A DNA stretch of 64,000 nucleotides from NCBI GenBank assembly GCA_001510385.1, contig LFFE01000012.1, forward strand, positions 1 to 64,000, read 5' to 3'. Both the position numbers and the translations under genes were made by a program. This DNA is from Actinobacteria bacterium casp-actino5. Lineage in GTDB: Bacteria > Actinomycetota > Acidimicrobiia > Acidimicrobiales > Ilumatobacteraceae. Under the pieces are notes generated by a model. That model did no database searches and was not told where the DNA came from. It was given only the letters and a program-made list of their open reading frames with translations. Below, piece by piece: positions 54,701-62,220 of the stretch. Every line of letters starts with the position of its first letter. Within the stretch, counting starts at the first letter, position 1.

Positions 54701-55103
54701 GGTACCCGTTGTAAGTCTCATGGGTGGCGTCACCCGCAAGCGTATGTACCGCAAAGGCTGTTCGAATTCGGTCGCTGCGAATAGCCCACAACGCATCACG
54801 TAACCGGACGACGTCAGTATCGGCTCGAGTTCCTGCCTCAACCTCTGATTCAAGATCAACGACCTGTGCTTCGATCGTCGCAAGTGCCGCTGTAACTATG
54901 TCAACTAGATGTTCGTCATTTTTGAACGCAATGACACCCGGAACCCCATGAAGCAGAGCATCGAGTGAACTGAGAACCGTGGCTGCCTCTGCAGGGTTAG
55001 ATCCCACCGATGCAGCGGCAGTCGCAAGGAGCGTTGCCACTTCTGCGGTCGTAGGCGCGCTGCGGTCAATCCGATGACTGAGAACCGCAACAATCCCGCA
55101 CAT
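51771..55103 (-). CDS. glmS: Enlarged glucosamine-6-phosphate synthase (GlmS) with insertions and C-terminal extension
   Basis: 1110 residues, against about 610 for normal GlmS. The nucleophile C2 (MCGIVAVLSH) starts a split glutaminase domain: an extra segment of about 130 residues (11-140) precedes LDRLEVRGRDSAGI (145-157), and a second expansion (about 160-245) precedes GHTRWASIG (247-255). SIS1 has SQSGTTTDT (555-563); SIS2 keeps E699 in IKLSEL and H715 in KKHIDL, matching the catalytic base and ring-opening His. The usual C-tail would end near 810; about 300 more residues follow, including HQAKTVTVG (915-923). Sits 9 bp after glmM, so the role in UDP-GlcNAc synthesis is secure. Confidence 0.88.
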   Translation of the reverse strand: MCGIVAVLSHRIDRSAPTTAEVATLLATAAASVGSNPAEAATVLSSLDALLHGVPGVIAFKNDEHLVDIVTAALATIEAQVVDLESEVEAGTRADTDVVRLRDALWAIRSDRIRTAFAVHTLAGDATHETYNGYLAIQRALSALDRLEVRGRDSAGIQIMVSNHGLSAEDSVVASQLTERSHDELFRSSSLREIQTASGSVLSFVYKAAAEIGELGDNTAVIRKAVQTDALLRAALSSSTADVVVLGHTRWASIGVISEANAHPLNSEELSGQAGPYVVGVLNGDVDNHADLTRRFGLDIHHQITTDAKVIPTLTSRKMSEGLEPREAFRRAVNEFEGSVAIGAIAADRPRELMLALRGSGQGIYVGIAEDGYIIASEPYGVVEEAERYVRLDGEAGGEILVVNLNGNDLDGLDRYAYSGASLPVVTEEIVTAEVTTRDIDRGDAPHYLLKEIKESPTSFRRTLRGRVRERDGALEVVLSEASMPSVVRERLSSRKISRVHVIGQGTAAVAGEGVAAILRDLCDGELDVDAITATEVSGFQLRPNMSDTLIIAVSQSGTTTDTNRTVDLLRSRGAIVIAIVNRRGSDLAVKADGVVYTSDGRDVEMSVASTKAFYAQVAAGALLACDIASAAGVGSQARRHRLLNSLRGLPAAMTAVLDRRSRIAEIATRTALSKRYWAVVGNGPNLVAANEVRIKLSELCYKSIAADVTEDKKHIDLSSEPLIFVCAAGLQGSTADDVAKETAIFSAHKATPIVVCDEGQTRFTSGTVIEVPSVDPALGFILSAMVGHLFGYEAARAIDRSALPLRAARDVVERLVESGETPDTIVANLAGDIQTHLREFEQGVRAKSYDGHLEASTAVRLTAAIGYLRSRRPIEDFSIVTGNVGTPELLIAEVVDALSAAIDELTRPIDAIKHQAKTVTVGISRSDSDLVETALVQAVISRGAGRDVVSYRSLKVLAALDAAVASVTGATRYSIVGDVVSVLDRDGVAVGLQSRVDSDPALTGTKRYVAEQQEVLVARGRRDGRTVILVPETKAGVCTGLTLLHVDFHDRISVDDARTCLQGYDNRYERLVDWVTETEGKFDESKLSDISVAELLISPISEAANHWVP

Positions 55104-55112
55104 ACGGTCAGC

Positions 55113-56462
55113 CTACTCTTCGTCGACTTGAGCGTCAGTGGGTTCAAATGCGGTTCGAACTGCATCAGCCAGAGTGTGTGCGACCCTTTCGGCGTCGTCT
55201 TGCTGTGCAGCTTCAACCATCACTCGTACAAGTGGTTCAGTACCGCTCGGTCGAATGAGAATTCGACCGTCATCACCGAGCTCTGCTTCTAACTGTTGGC
55301 GGATCCCCCGTATTGCATCCTCGGGCACCTCTCCTCGCACCGGCACTTCCACATTGATCAGTATCTGCGGAAATGCAGTCATCGACGCTGCTGATAGATC
55401 AGCCAGCGAGCGACCCGACCTTGTAACAGCATCGAGTAACACGACCCCTGTCAACATCCCATCACCAGTCGTCGCATGCTCGGGGATGATGATGTGGCCT
55501 GACTGCTCGCCACCAAGGGAGAATCCACCCCCAGCGAGGGCTTCAAGTACGTGGCGATCACCGACGGGAGTCTCGAGAACTGAGATACCTGCATCGCTCA
55601 TTGCGCGATGAAAGCCGAGGTTTGCCATCACGGTAACCACCACTGTGTCTGCGGCAAGTTTGTCGCGAGCCCGCATATCGGTCGCAAGAATCGCGATCAC
55701 TCGATCACCGTCAACCACGTGGCCAGCGTGGTCAACCGCTATCAGGCGATCTGCATCACCGTCAAGGGCGAGCCCGACATCGGCTCCGAAGCTCATCACG
55801 GCTGACTGCAACGCTTCGGTATGAGTTGCCCCGCAATCATCATTGATGTTCGTGCCATTGGGATCAGCATTGATCACGATGACGTCAGCCCCAACCGCTG
55901 CAAAGACCTCCCCAGCGAGCGTTGATGCAGCACCATTTGCTGCATCAACGACAACCCGAAGGTCGTCGAGTGTCCGATGTTCAATGGATCGTTGAATCAG
56001 TTCGAGGTACCGACTGCGAACGGAATCGATATCACCCTGGACCAGCGAACCCGACTCAGTTGACAGAACTTCGGAAGATTTCGACGAATGCCAGTAATCC
56101 TCAATCTGCGCTTCGACCGCAGCAGACAGTTTCACCCCACCAGGTCCGAATACTTTGATCCCATTGTCGTAGTACGGGTTGTGGGAAGCCGAGATCACGA
56201 CGCCAACGGCATGACGATTTGCGGCTTCAGCAGCCACGATTGGAGTCGGAACCATCCCGAGGGTTTCAACAGTTGCCCCGCTGTCAATCAGCCCTTCTGA
56301 AACCGCGGCGATAAATGCAGGAGTTGATTCTCGGCTATCGCCACCAATTACTACTGGTACTCCGAAAAACACACGAGCGATGGCCCGACCAAGGTCGGAT
56401 GCCATCGCTTCGGTGAGTTCGCTGTGCGCCCTCCCGCGGACACCGTCGGTGCCAAAACGCAT
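55113..56462 (-). CDS. glmM: Phosphoglucosamine mutase
   Basis: 449 residues. MRFGTDGVRGRAHSELT, catalytic S93 in ISASHNPYYDNG, the metal loop DGDADRLIAVD, GEQSGHII and the C-terminal phosphate site RPSGTEPLVRVMVEA are all intact. It converts GlcN-6-P to GlcN-1-P, the step after GlmS, whose gene follows 9 bp later. Confidence 0.96.
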   Translation of the reverse strand: MRFGTDGVRGRAHSELTEAMASDLGRAIARVFFGVPVVIGGDSRESTPAFIAAVSEGLIDSGATVETLGMVPTPIVAAEAANRHAVGVVISASHNPYYDNGIKVFGPGGVKLSAAVEAQIEDYWHSSKSSEVLSTESGSLVQGDIDSVRSRYLELIQRSIEHRTLDDLRVVVDAANGAASTLAGEVFAAVGADVIVINADPNGTNINDDCGATHTEALQSAVMSFGADVGLALDGDADRLIAVDHAGHVVDGDRVIAILATDMRARDKLAADTVVVTVMANLGFHRAMSDAGISVLETPVGDRHVLEALAGGGFSLGGEQSGHIIIPEHATTGDGMLTGVVLLDAVTRSGRSLADLSAASMTAFPQILINVEVPVRGEVPEDAIRGIRQQLEAELGDDGRILIRPSGTEPLVRVMVEAAQQDDAERVAHTLADAVRTAFEPTDAQVDEE

Positions 56463-56474
56463 TGGGCCGCCAGA

Positions 56475-56867
56475 TCAGCGCTTCGTGTATTGAGGAGCCT
56501 TGCGGGCCTTCTTGAGTCCGTACTTCTTCGACTCTTTCTTACGTGAGTCACGTGTGAGAAGACCGGCACGCTTCAAGGCTGGACGAGTCTCTGGGTCAAG
56601 TTCGACAAGCGAGCGAGCGATCGCCATGCGAAGTGCTGCCGCCTGACCCGATACTCCACCACCGTGGATTGATGCATCAATGTCGAATCGTTCTTCGGCC
56701 TCGGTGACTCGAAGCGGCTCTGAGACGACCATTCGCTGAGCTGCCGTCGGGAAGTACGCGTCGAAGGCGCGACCGTTGATGGTGACAACGCCGGACCCTT
56801 CGCGGAGACGGGCACGTGCAACGGCTTCTTTACGACGGCCAGTGGTTTGGGTAAGAGGTGTGCTCAT
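56475..56867 (-). CDS. rpsI: Ribosomal protein S9
   Basis: 130 residues; GRRKEAVARARL near the N-terminus, GGGVSGQAAALRMAIARSL in the core, and the C-terminal basic tail RKAPQYTKR that reaches the ribosomal P site. Follows rplM by 19 bp, the usual pair. Confidence 0.97.
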   Translation of the reverse strand: MSTPLTQTTGRRKEAVARARLREGSGVVTINGRAFDAYFPTAAQRMVVSEPLRVTEAEERFDIDASIHGGGVSGQAAALRMAIARSLVELDPETRPALKRAGLLTRDSRKKESKKYGLKKARKAPQYTKR

Positions 56868-56886
56868 GTCAATTGCCTCGAATCAA

Positions 56887-57333
56887 TCAGCGGGCTGCGG
56901 CACCGGGAACCGCAAGCGGGGTTGGGGACTGTGCCTGATGCGGATGATCTGGGCCCGCATAGACCTTCAATTTGGTCATCTGCTGGCGGCCAAGGCGGCC
57001 CTTAGGCAACATGCCACGAACGCTACGGCGTACGGCATCAGCAGGCTTGCGATTGAGAAATTCTGCGAATGATTCGGTCTTGAGGCCACCTGGGTAGCCG
57101 GAGTGCCGGTACACCATCTGACGGCTTTCCTTACCGGAAGTCATCACGACCTTGTCGGCGTTCACGATGATCACGTGGTCACCGGTGTCAATATGTGGGG
57201 CAAAAATCGGCTTGTGCTTACCACGAAGCACGCGAGCAACCTCTGTGCAGAGACGACCGAGGATCATTCCCTCTGCGTCAACTACATGCCACTCACGGGT
57301 GATCTCACTCGCTTTTGGTGTATACGTCTTCAT
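56887..57333 (-). CDS. rplM: Ribosomal protein L13
   Basis: 148 residues from ATG 57333 (MKTYTPKASEITREWHVVDA). GRLCTEVARVLRGKHKP, GDHVIIVNADKV, YRHSGYPGGLK and RGMLPKGRLGRQQM are canonical. A GTG three bases upstream is possible. The 97-bp leader between truA and rplM probably carries a promoter; I see no clear element. Confidence 0.97.
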   Translation of the reverse strand: MKTYTPKASEITREWHVVDAEGMILGRLCTEVARVLRGKHKPIFAPHIDTGDHVIIVNADKVVMTSGKESRQMVYRHSGYPGGLKTESFAEFLNRKPADAVRRSVRGMLPKGRLGRQQMTKLKVYAGPDHPHQAQSPTPLAVPGAAAR

Positions 57334-57430
57334 CACGTCAAATTCCAGTCATTTCTTTGCGATTTTTCCGTGGAACTCACGTCCACTGAACCCTGAGAGG
57401 ATAGGGGCATCGCGGGTAGTTCCCCAACAC

Positions 57431-58234
57431 TCACTGCTCGCTCTCTTTTTCTGAGGTTGGCTCATAGCCGACTCTCATCAGAACCAAACCCTGAGGCGGG
57501 GCAACCCTGCCTGCGTGCTGTCGGTCCTTTGCATCCAATATCTCTGCCATTTCATGCGGTTCAAGCCGGCCTAAACCAATGTCAACCATGGTGCCGACAA
57601 GCGATCGCACCATCTGGTGACAGAATGCCATTCCCGTAATATCGAATGTCACCAACTTGCCAAAATCAGCAATCTTCCATTGCGCTTCAAGAACAGTCCG
57701 AACGAGCGACATCGGTGTTCCGTCTGGCAATGGGTCGGGCGCTCGACAAAATGATGAGAAATCGTGCTGACCGATAACTGCTTGAGCAGCCTGATTCATC
57801 CGATCAAGGTCGAGGATTTGCGGAATGTGCCAGGTGAGATCACCGAGTAACGGATTTCCCACCGAGTCATTCCAGAGGTGATACCGATATGACCTCGATG
57901 ATGCTGAAAATCGTGCATTGAAATCTTCATCAGCCCACTCCCCAGACCGCACAGCGATGTCTGGAGAACACATCCTCGATAACCGATGTGCAAGATCTGC
58001 TGGGTCGCACGTCGATGGGACATCACAAGAGATGACCTGTCCCACCGCATGAACACCTGCATCTGTTCGTCCGGCCAACGTCAACTCGACAGGGCTCCCG
58101 AGAACTTGCTCAAGTGCCTTCCTTAGATCACCAACCACGGTTCGTACTCCGGGGCTTTCAGCCGCACCACGAAATGCCGAACCTCGATAAGAAACAACAA
58201 ACCGGGCCCGACGGAAGTCGGACCCGGTCGTCAT
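57431..58234 (-). CDS. truA: tRNA pseudouridine synthase A
   Basis: 267 residues. Catalytic D58 in LAGRTDAGVHAVGQV, then FNARFSASSRSYRYH and CHQMVRSLVGTMVDIGLGR. It modifies U38-U40 in the anticodon stem. The first dozen codons contain a terminator-like hairpin (58201-58228). It follows rplQ by 16 bp. Confidence 0.94.
   Translation of the reverse strand: MTTGSDFRRARFVVSYRGSAFRGAAESPGVRTVVGDLRKALEQVLGSPVELTLAGRTDAGVHAVGQVISCDVPSTCDPADLAHRLSRMCSPDIAVRSGEWADEDFNARFSASSRSYRYHLWNDSVGNPLLGDLTWHIPQILDLDRMNQAAQAVIGQHDFSSFCRAPDPLPDGTPMSLVRTVLEAQWKIADFGKLVTFDITGMAFCHQMVRSLVGTMVDIGLGRLEPHEMAEILDAKDRQHAGRVAPPQGLVLMRVGYEPTSEKESEQ
58201..58228 (-). terminator. Intrinsic terminator-like hairpin inside the truA 5' coding region
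   Basis: On the minus strand ACCGGGTCCGAC, loop TTCC, GTCGGGCCCGGT (12 bp, one G-U pair), then TTTGTTGTTTC. It lies 22 bp past the rplQ stop but begins at codon 3 of truA, so it would end the ribosomal operon or attenuate truA. Confidence 0.65.
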
Positions 58235-58250
58235 AGTTCTACAGATGTAT

Positions 58251-58622
58251 TTAGACGAGCTCGATGCGAGCCATGTCGGCGTTGTCGCCTGACCTGGTGC
58301 CGAGTTTCAAAATGCGGGTATAACCACCATTGCGCTCGAGGTATCGAGGAGCAACTTCATTGACGAGCTTGTGCGTCATCTCGCGATCGCCAAGGTAACC
58401 CTGAATCTGACGGATCCGATGCACTCGCATCGGGCTGTCATCTTGAGCCTTCTTTGCCTTCGTGATGAGTTTCTCTGCGATTGGGCGAAGAGCTTTTGCC
58501 TTCGCCTCGGTTGTGGTGATGCCTTCCGCAGCAAATAGCGATGCTGCGAGGTTGGCCATCATCAAACGCTGATGGGCCGCGTCGCCACCAAATCGGCGGG
58601 CGCGTCGTGGGGTTCCAGGCAT
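58251..58622 (-). CDS. rplQ: Ribosomal protein L17
   Basis: 123 residues. RRARRFGGDAAHQRLMMANLAASLF and TTEAKAKALRPIAEKLIT are the L17 signature; ends RSGDNADMARIELV. Follows rpoA by 27 bp in the standard alpha-operon order. Confidence 0.97.
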   Translation of the reverse strand: MPGTPRRARRFGGDAAHQRLMMANLAASLFAAEGITTTEAKAKALRPIAEKLITKAKKAQDDSPMRVHRIRQIQGYLGDREMTHKLVNEVAPRYLERNGGYTRILKLGTRSGDNADMARIELV

Positions 58623-58649
58623 GTCAGTTCTCCGTTGTTCTCAAAAATC

Positions 58650-59594
58650 TCAAGGGCGAAGAGAAAGCCCACGCTCATCGAGTTTCTCGATGACTTCGTC
58701 AAGGCTCTTCTGGCCAAAATTGGTGATGTTGAGCAGGTCGTCGTGGCTCTTCATTAGAAGTTCACCGACAGTGTTGACCTGTGCACGCTTCAAGCAGTTG
58801 CGTGGGCGCTCAGAAAGGTCAAGATCCTCGATCGGAAGGTCGAGATCAGGGGAGGAGCTCGCAGTGTCGGGCTCTTCGGTAAGAGCGAGACCCTTCGGCT
58901 CATCGCTGAGTTCGGCAACGAGGGCAACAATGGTTCGGAGGGTTTCTCCTGCTGATGCCATTGCTTCGCTCGGGCTCGTCGAACCATCGGTTGTGATGTC
59001 GAGCACCAAACGATCGTGATCGGTTGATTGCCCAACACGAGTTGGTTCAACGACGAAACTCACGCGACGAACTGGCGAGAAAATCGCATCGATCGGCATG
59101 TTGCCAATCACTGAATTCTCGACGTCACGCTGGCTGCTGGCATAACCATTGCCACGCTCAACGGTGAGGTCAAACGCGAGGCGAGCCTTACCGTTGAGAG
59201 TTGCGAGGTGAAGATCGCCGTTCAAGATCGTGACGTCGGCCGGGCAATCAATATCTCCAGCGGTGACCGAACCGGGACCCTTTGCGTCAAGACGAAGCAT
59301 GACTGCTTCTTCTGCGTCAGAACTAATGACGATGTCTTTGAGGTTGAGAATGATGTCAGTGACATCTTCGACCACTCCATTAATCGTCTCGAACTCATGA
59401 AGCGCATCGTCAAAACGCACCATTGTGATCGCTGCACCTGGCACCGAGGACAGGAGCGTACGACGAAGCGAGTTTCCGAGGGTGTGTCCGAAGCCCGGCT
59501 CGAGCGGCTCGATCACGAACTGCTGACGTTGGCCGTTGCCGTCGGAGACGACCTCGCCGAGGGCTTCCACTGATGGGCGCTGCATCACAAGCAT
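58650..59594 (-). CDS. rpoA: RNA polymerase alpha subunit
   Basis: 314 residues. N-terminal assembly domain with FVIEPLEPGFGHTLGNSLRRTLLSS and GAAITMVRFDDALHEF, C-terminal DNA-binding domain with LDLSERPRNCLKRAQVNTVGELL and NFGQKSLDEVIEKL. A GAAAGGA ribosome site precedes ATG 59594. Confidence 0.98.
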   Translation of the reverse strand: MLVMQRPSVEALGEVVSDGNGQRQQFVIEPLEPGFGHTLGNSLRRTLLSSVPGAAITMVRFDDALHEFETINGVVEDVTDIILNLKDIVISSDAEEAVMLRLDAKGPGSVTAGDIDCPADVTILNGDLHLATLNGKARLAFDLTVERGNGYASSQRDVENSVIGNMPIDAIFSPVRRVSFVVEPTRVGQSTDHDRLVLDITTDGSTSPSEAMASAGETLRTIVALVAELSDEPKGLALTEEPDTASSSPDLDLPIEDLDLSERPRNCLKRAQVNTVGELLMKSHDDLLNITNFGQKSLDEVIEKLDERGLSLRP

Positions 59595-59620
59595 GTCTGC
59601 CGATTCCTTTCCTAGAACGA

Positions 59621-60238
59621 TTACTTCGAGTAGAGCTCAACGATGAGCGATTCGCGAACGGGTACGTCAATGTGATCACGCTGCGGAAGATCACGCACAG
59701 TGACCTGCTTGCCGCCATCTGCGGTCTCTAGCCAACCAACGAGCGAACGGTCGTTGGTGTCCATGTTGTGTTGGACGACAATCATCTGCGCTGCCTTAGG
59801 CGACAAGGTGACGACGTCGCCTTTACGAACCCGGTACGAAGGAATATCCACCCGGCGACCGTTGACATGGATCAATCCGTGGTTGACGAACTGACGTGCT
59901 TGTGGGCGAGTTGATCCCCAACCAGCGCGATAGGTGACATTGTCAAGACGTGATTCAAGAAGGATGAGCAAATTCTCACCAGTTGGACCTTGGAGACGAC
60001 TTGCCTCGTTATAGGTCTTCTTGAACTGCTTCTCAAGGACTCCGTAGATGTACTTTGCCTTCTGCTTTTCTTGCATCTGTGCCAAATACTCTGAACCTGC
60101 ATTGCGCCGACGAGTACGTCCGTGCACGCCAGGCGGGAAGGGACGACGCTCCATTGCGCGGCGGCCCTTTTCGTTCTCGAAGATGTTGACGCCGAGACGG
60201 CGAGATGTGCGGACCTTGGGGCCGGTGTAGCGAGCCAT
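59621..60238 (-). CDS. rpsD: Ribosomal protein S4
   Basis: 205 residues from ATG 60238 (MARYTGPKVRTSRRLG). RPFPPGVHGR, the S4 RNA-binding domain RLDNVTYRAGWGSTRPQARQFVNHG-like core (59890-59960), and HINGRRVDIPSY-type loop are present. It has no zinc-binding Cys cluster, i.e. the zinc-free form. The longer frame to 60316 overlaps rpsK and was rejected. Confidence 0.97.
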   Translation of the reverse strand: MARYTGPKVRTSRRLGVNIFENEKGRRAMERRPFPPGVHGRTRRRNAGSEYLAQMQEKQKAKYIYGVLEKQFKKTYNEASRLQGPTGENLLILLESRLDNVTYRAGWGSTRPQARQFVNHGLIHVNGRRVDIPSYRVRKGDVVTLSPKAAQMIVVQHNMDTNDRSLVGWLETADGGKQVTVRDLPQRDHIDVPVRESLIVELYSK

Positions 60239-60239
60239 G

Positions 60240-60638
60240 TCAGTTCCTCCGACGCTTCGGTGGACGGCAACCGTTGTGCGGAATCGGGGTGACGTCCTTA
60301 ATGGTCGTGACCTCAATGCCTGAGTTCTGAAGTGAGCGAACCGCTGTGTCGCGACCAGATCCTGGACCCTTCACTTCGACTTCGACTCGGCGAACACCGT
60401 GCTCTTGAGCGGCTTTGGCAGCGCGCTCTGCTGCGAGCTGTGCAGCGAACGGAGTGCTCTTACGAGAACCCTTGAACCCCACTGCACCAGATGATGCCCA
60501 TGAGATGACATTTCCATCGACATCGGTAATCGACACGATGGTGTTGTTGAATGAACTCTTTACGTGTGCGACGCCCACGGAAACGTTCTTGCGATCGCGT
60601 TTACGTGGCCGACGGCCACCTGGCTTTGTCTTAGCCAT
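60240..60638 (-). CDS. rpsK: Ribosomal protein S11
   Basis: 132 residues; [37 protein letters not shown] and the C-terminal [18 protein letters not shown] are canonical. One base separates its stop from the rpsD start. Confidence 0.98.
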   Translation of the reverse strand: MAKTKPGGRRPRKRDRKNVSVGVAHVKSSFNNTIVSITDVDGNVISWASSGAVGFKGSRKSTPFAAQLAAERAAKAAQEHGVRRVEVEVKGPGSGRDTAVRSLQNSGIEVTTIKDVTPIPHNGCRPPKRRRN

Positions 60639-60640
60639 TA

Positions 60641-61018
60641 CTACCTCACAGCCTTCTTCTTATTAGCAACAGTGCGCTTTGGCCCCTTGCGGGTACGAGC
60701 GTTGGTGTGGGTGCGCTGCCCACGGACGGGGAGTCCCTTGCGGTGGCGAACACCTTGGTGGCACCCAATCTCGATCTTGCGCTTGATGTCGTTCTGAACG
60801 TCACGACGAAGGTCACCCTCAATCGTGATGTTCGTGTCGACCCATGAGCGAATCTTGTTCACTTCGTCCTCAGTGAGTGACGAAACTCGTGCATTACGGT
60901 CAAGACCGTTCTCTTCGCAGATACGAATCGCAGTGGTGCGTCCGATCCCAAAGATGTATGTCAACGAAACTTCCAACCGCTTGTCGCGGGGAATGTCGAT
61001 ACCGGCGATACGTGCCAT
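60641..61018 (-). CDS. rpsM: Ribosomal protein S13
   Basis: 125 residues; [28 protein letters not shown], and the tail [20 protein letters not shown] that contacts tRNA. Located 24 bp downstream of rpmJ. Confidence 0.98.
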   Translation of the reverse strand: MARIAGIDIPRDKRLEVSLTYIFGIGRTTAIRICEENGLDRNARVSSLTEDEVNKIRSWVDTNITIEGDLRRDVQNDIKRKIEIGCHQGVRHRKGLPVRGQRTHTNARTRKGPKRTVANKKKAVR

Positions 61019-61042
61019 TGTTTACTGCTCTCCGTTTATCTT

Positions 61043-61156
61043 TCAGCCTTGGCGCTGCTTATGGCGCGGGTTCTCACAGATCACTCGGATCCGGCCGTGA
61101 CGACGAATCACACGGCACTTCTCACACATCTTTTTGACGCTCGGTCGGACCTTCAC
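61043..61156 (-). CDS. rpmJ: Ribosomal protein L36
   Basis: 37 residues translated directly: [20 protein letters not shown], then [16 protein letters not shown]. The zinc ribbon CEKC plus C and H is intact, i.e. the zinc-binding form. Start GTG 61156, stop TGA 61043-61045; 12 bp after infA. Confidence 0.96.
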   Translation of the reverse strand: MKVRPSVKKMCEKCRVIRRHGRIRVICENPRHKQRQG

Positions 61157-61168
61157 TGCGTTCTTCTC

Positions 61169-61393
61169 TCACTTGTAGCGATACGTGATACGACCTCGGG
61201 TGAGGTCGTACGGGGTGAGTTCCACTTGCACCTTGTCGCCAGGGAGGATTCGGATGTAGTGCATCCGCATCTTTCCTGAGATGTGGGCCAAGACTTTGTG
61301 GCCATTTTCCAACTCAACGCGAAACATCGCGTTGGGTAGCGACTCAAGAATCGTTCCTTCTAGGACGATTGCATCTTCTTTCGGTGAAGCCAG
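61169..61393 (-). CDS. infA: Translation initiation factor IF-1 (CTG start)
   Basis: 74 residues: after the start, [40 protein letters not shown], then [20 protein letters not shown] and [13 protein letters not shown]. This is complete OB-fold IF-1. No ATG, GTG or TTG exists in frame near the N-terminus. A CTG at 61393 sits 6 nt after a perfect AAGGAG site, so CTG must be the start. A UUCG-loop hairpin lies just upstream of that site. It binds the 30S A site during initiation. Confidence 0.93.
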   Translation of the reverse strand: MASPKEDAIVLEGTILESLPNAMFRVELENGHKVLAHISGKMRMHYIRILPGDKVQVELTPYDLTRGRITYRYK

Positions 61394-61399
61394 TGGATT

Positions 61400-61427
61400 C
61401 TCCTTAATTGTCGCGGTCGAAACCGCG
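61400..61427 (-). promoter_or_regulatory. infA: infA ribosome site with upstream UUCG hairpin
   Basis: On the minus strand CGCGGT-TTCG-ACCGCG (61412-61427) is followed by ACAATT and AAGGAG (61400-61405), six bases before the CTG. The strong site explains how a CTG can be used. Confidence 0.75.
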
Positions 61428-61445
61428 GGGCGGACTATTGTTCTT

Positions 61446-61464
61446 GTTGACCACTACGGTCAAC
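61446..61464. repeat. Inverted repeat in the infA leader
   Basis: GTTGACC, ACTAC, GGTCAAC: a perfect 7-bp repeat with a 5-nt spacer in the 151-bp gap between adk and infA. It may be an operator or a leader hairpin. The gap otherwise holds no reading frame; map, often found here, is absent. Confidence 0.5.
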
Positions 61465-61544
61465 GTTGTGGCCTGTCTCTGAGTGTTCGGACACGAGCCA
61501 ACGGGCAATGCTATCGGCGTGAGACGACAACACCAATGGTGACG

Positions 61545-62207
61545 TCATCTCGTTTGCCTTCGGCTCTCTACAACATCAGTGAGTCGTTTGAACACGTGAT
61601 CAGGGTGCCCCACCCCGTTCACCACTGCGAACTGACCTCGAGATCCGTAGAACTCGATGAGCGGAGCAGTCTGTGTTTCGTAGAGATCGAGGCGACGATT
61701 CACCGCGTCTGGTGTGTCGTCGCCACGTTGCGTGACGTCACCGCCACATACATCACAAATCCATGGCGATGGGTCGTCACCAGAACTCGTGTAGTTCGTT
61801 CCGCAGTCTTGGCACACGCGCCGAGACGAGATGCGATCGAGAACAATTTCGCGAGGTACATCTAGATCGATCACGACATCGATTGGAAGGTCTTCGGTGA
61901 TACCTGCGAGCGCCTCGGCTTGACCAACAGTTCGCGGAAAACCATCGAGTATGTACCCACGGCTCATGGTGTCGGGCTTAGACAGTCGCTCATTGACAAT
62001 GCCAACCATCGTCTCGTCGTCGACGAGGCCACCGGCATCCATAATCTCGGCAGCAACGATGCCCAGCGGAGTGCGTTCACGCACAGCTGCGCGCAACATA
62101 TCTCCAGTAGAGATATGAGGTACAACAAAGTGCCGCGACAGTCGCACACATTGCGTGCCCTTTCCGGCCCCTTGGCGACCGAGGATGATGAGACGTGCTC
62201 CCGGCAT
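61545..62207 (-). CDS. adk: Adenylate kinase
   Basis: 220 residues. P-loop GRQGAGKGT at 10-18 (Gln where most have Pro), TGDMLRAAV, GYILDGFPRT, and a zinc-type LID domain with CQDC and CDVC. It interconverts ATP+AMP and ADP. Downstream of secY by 13 bp. Confidence 0.96.
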   Translation of the reverse strand: MPGARLIILGRQGAGKGTQCVRLSRHFVVPHISTGDMLRAAVRERTPLGIVAAEIMDAGGLVDDETMVGIVNERLSKPDTMSRGYILDGFPRTVGQAEALAGITEDLPIDVVIDLDVPREIVLDRISSRRVCQDCGTNYTSSGDDPSPWICDVCGGDVTQRGDDTPDAVNRRLDLYETQTAPLIEFYGSRGQFAVVNGVGHPDHVFKRLTDVVESRRQTR

Positions 62208-62220
62208 GAATCGGGACCGA

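Noticed and set aside
61281-61865. 194-codon plus-strand frame across infA and adk
   Set aside because: Overlaps two certain genes on the other strand; no domain seen.
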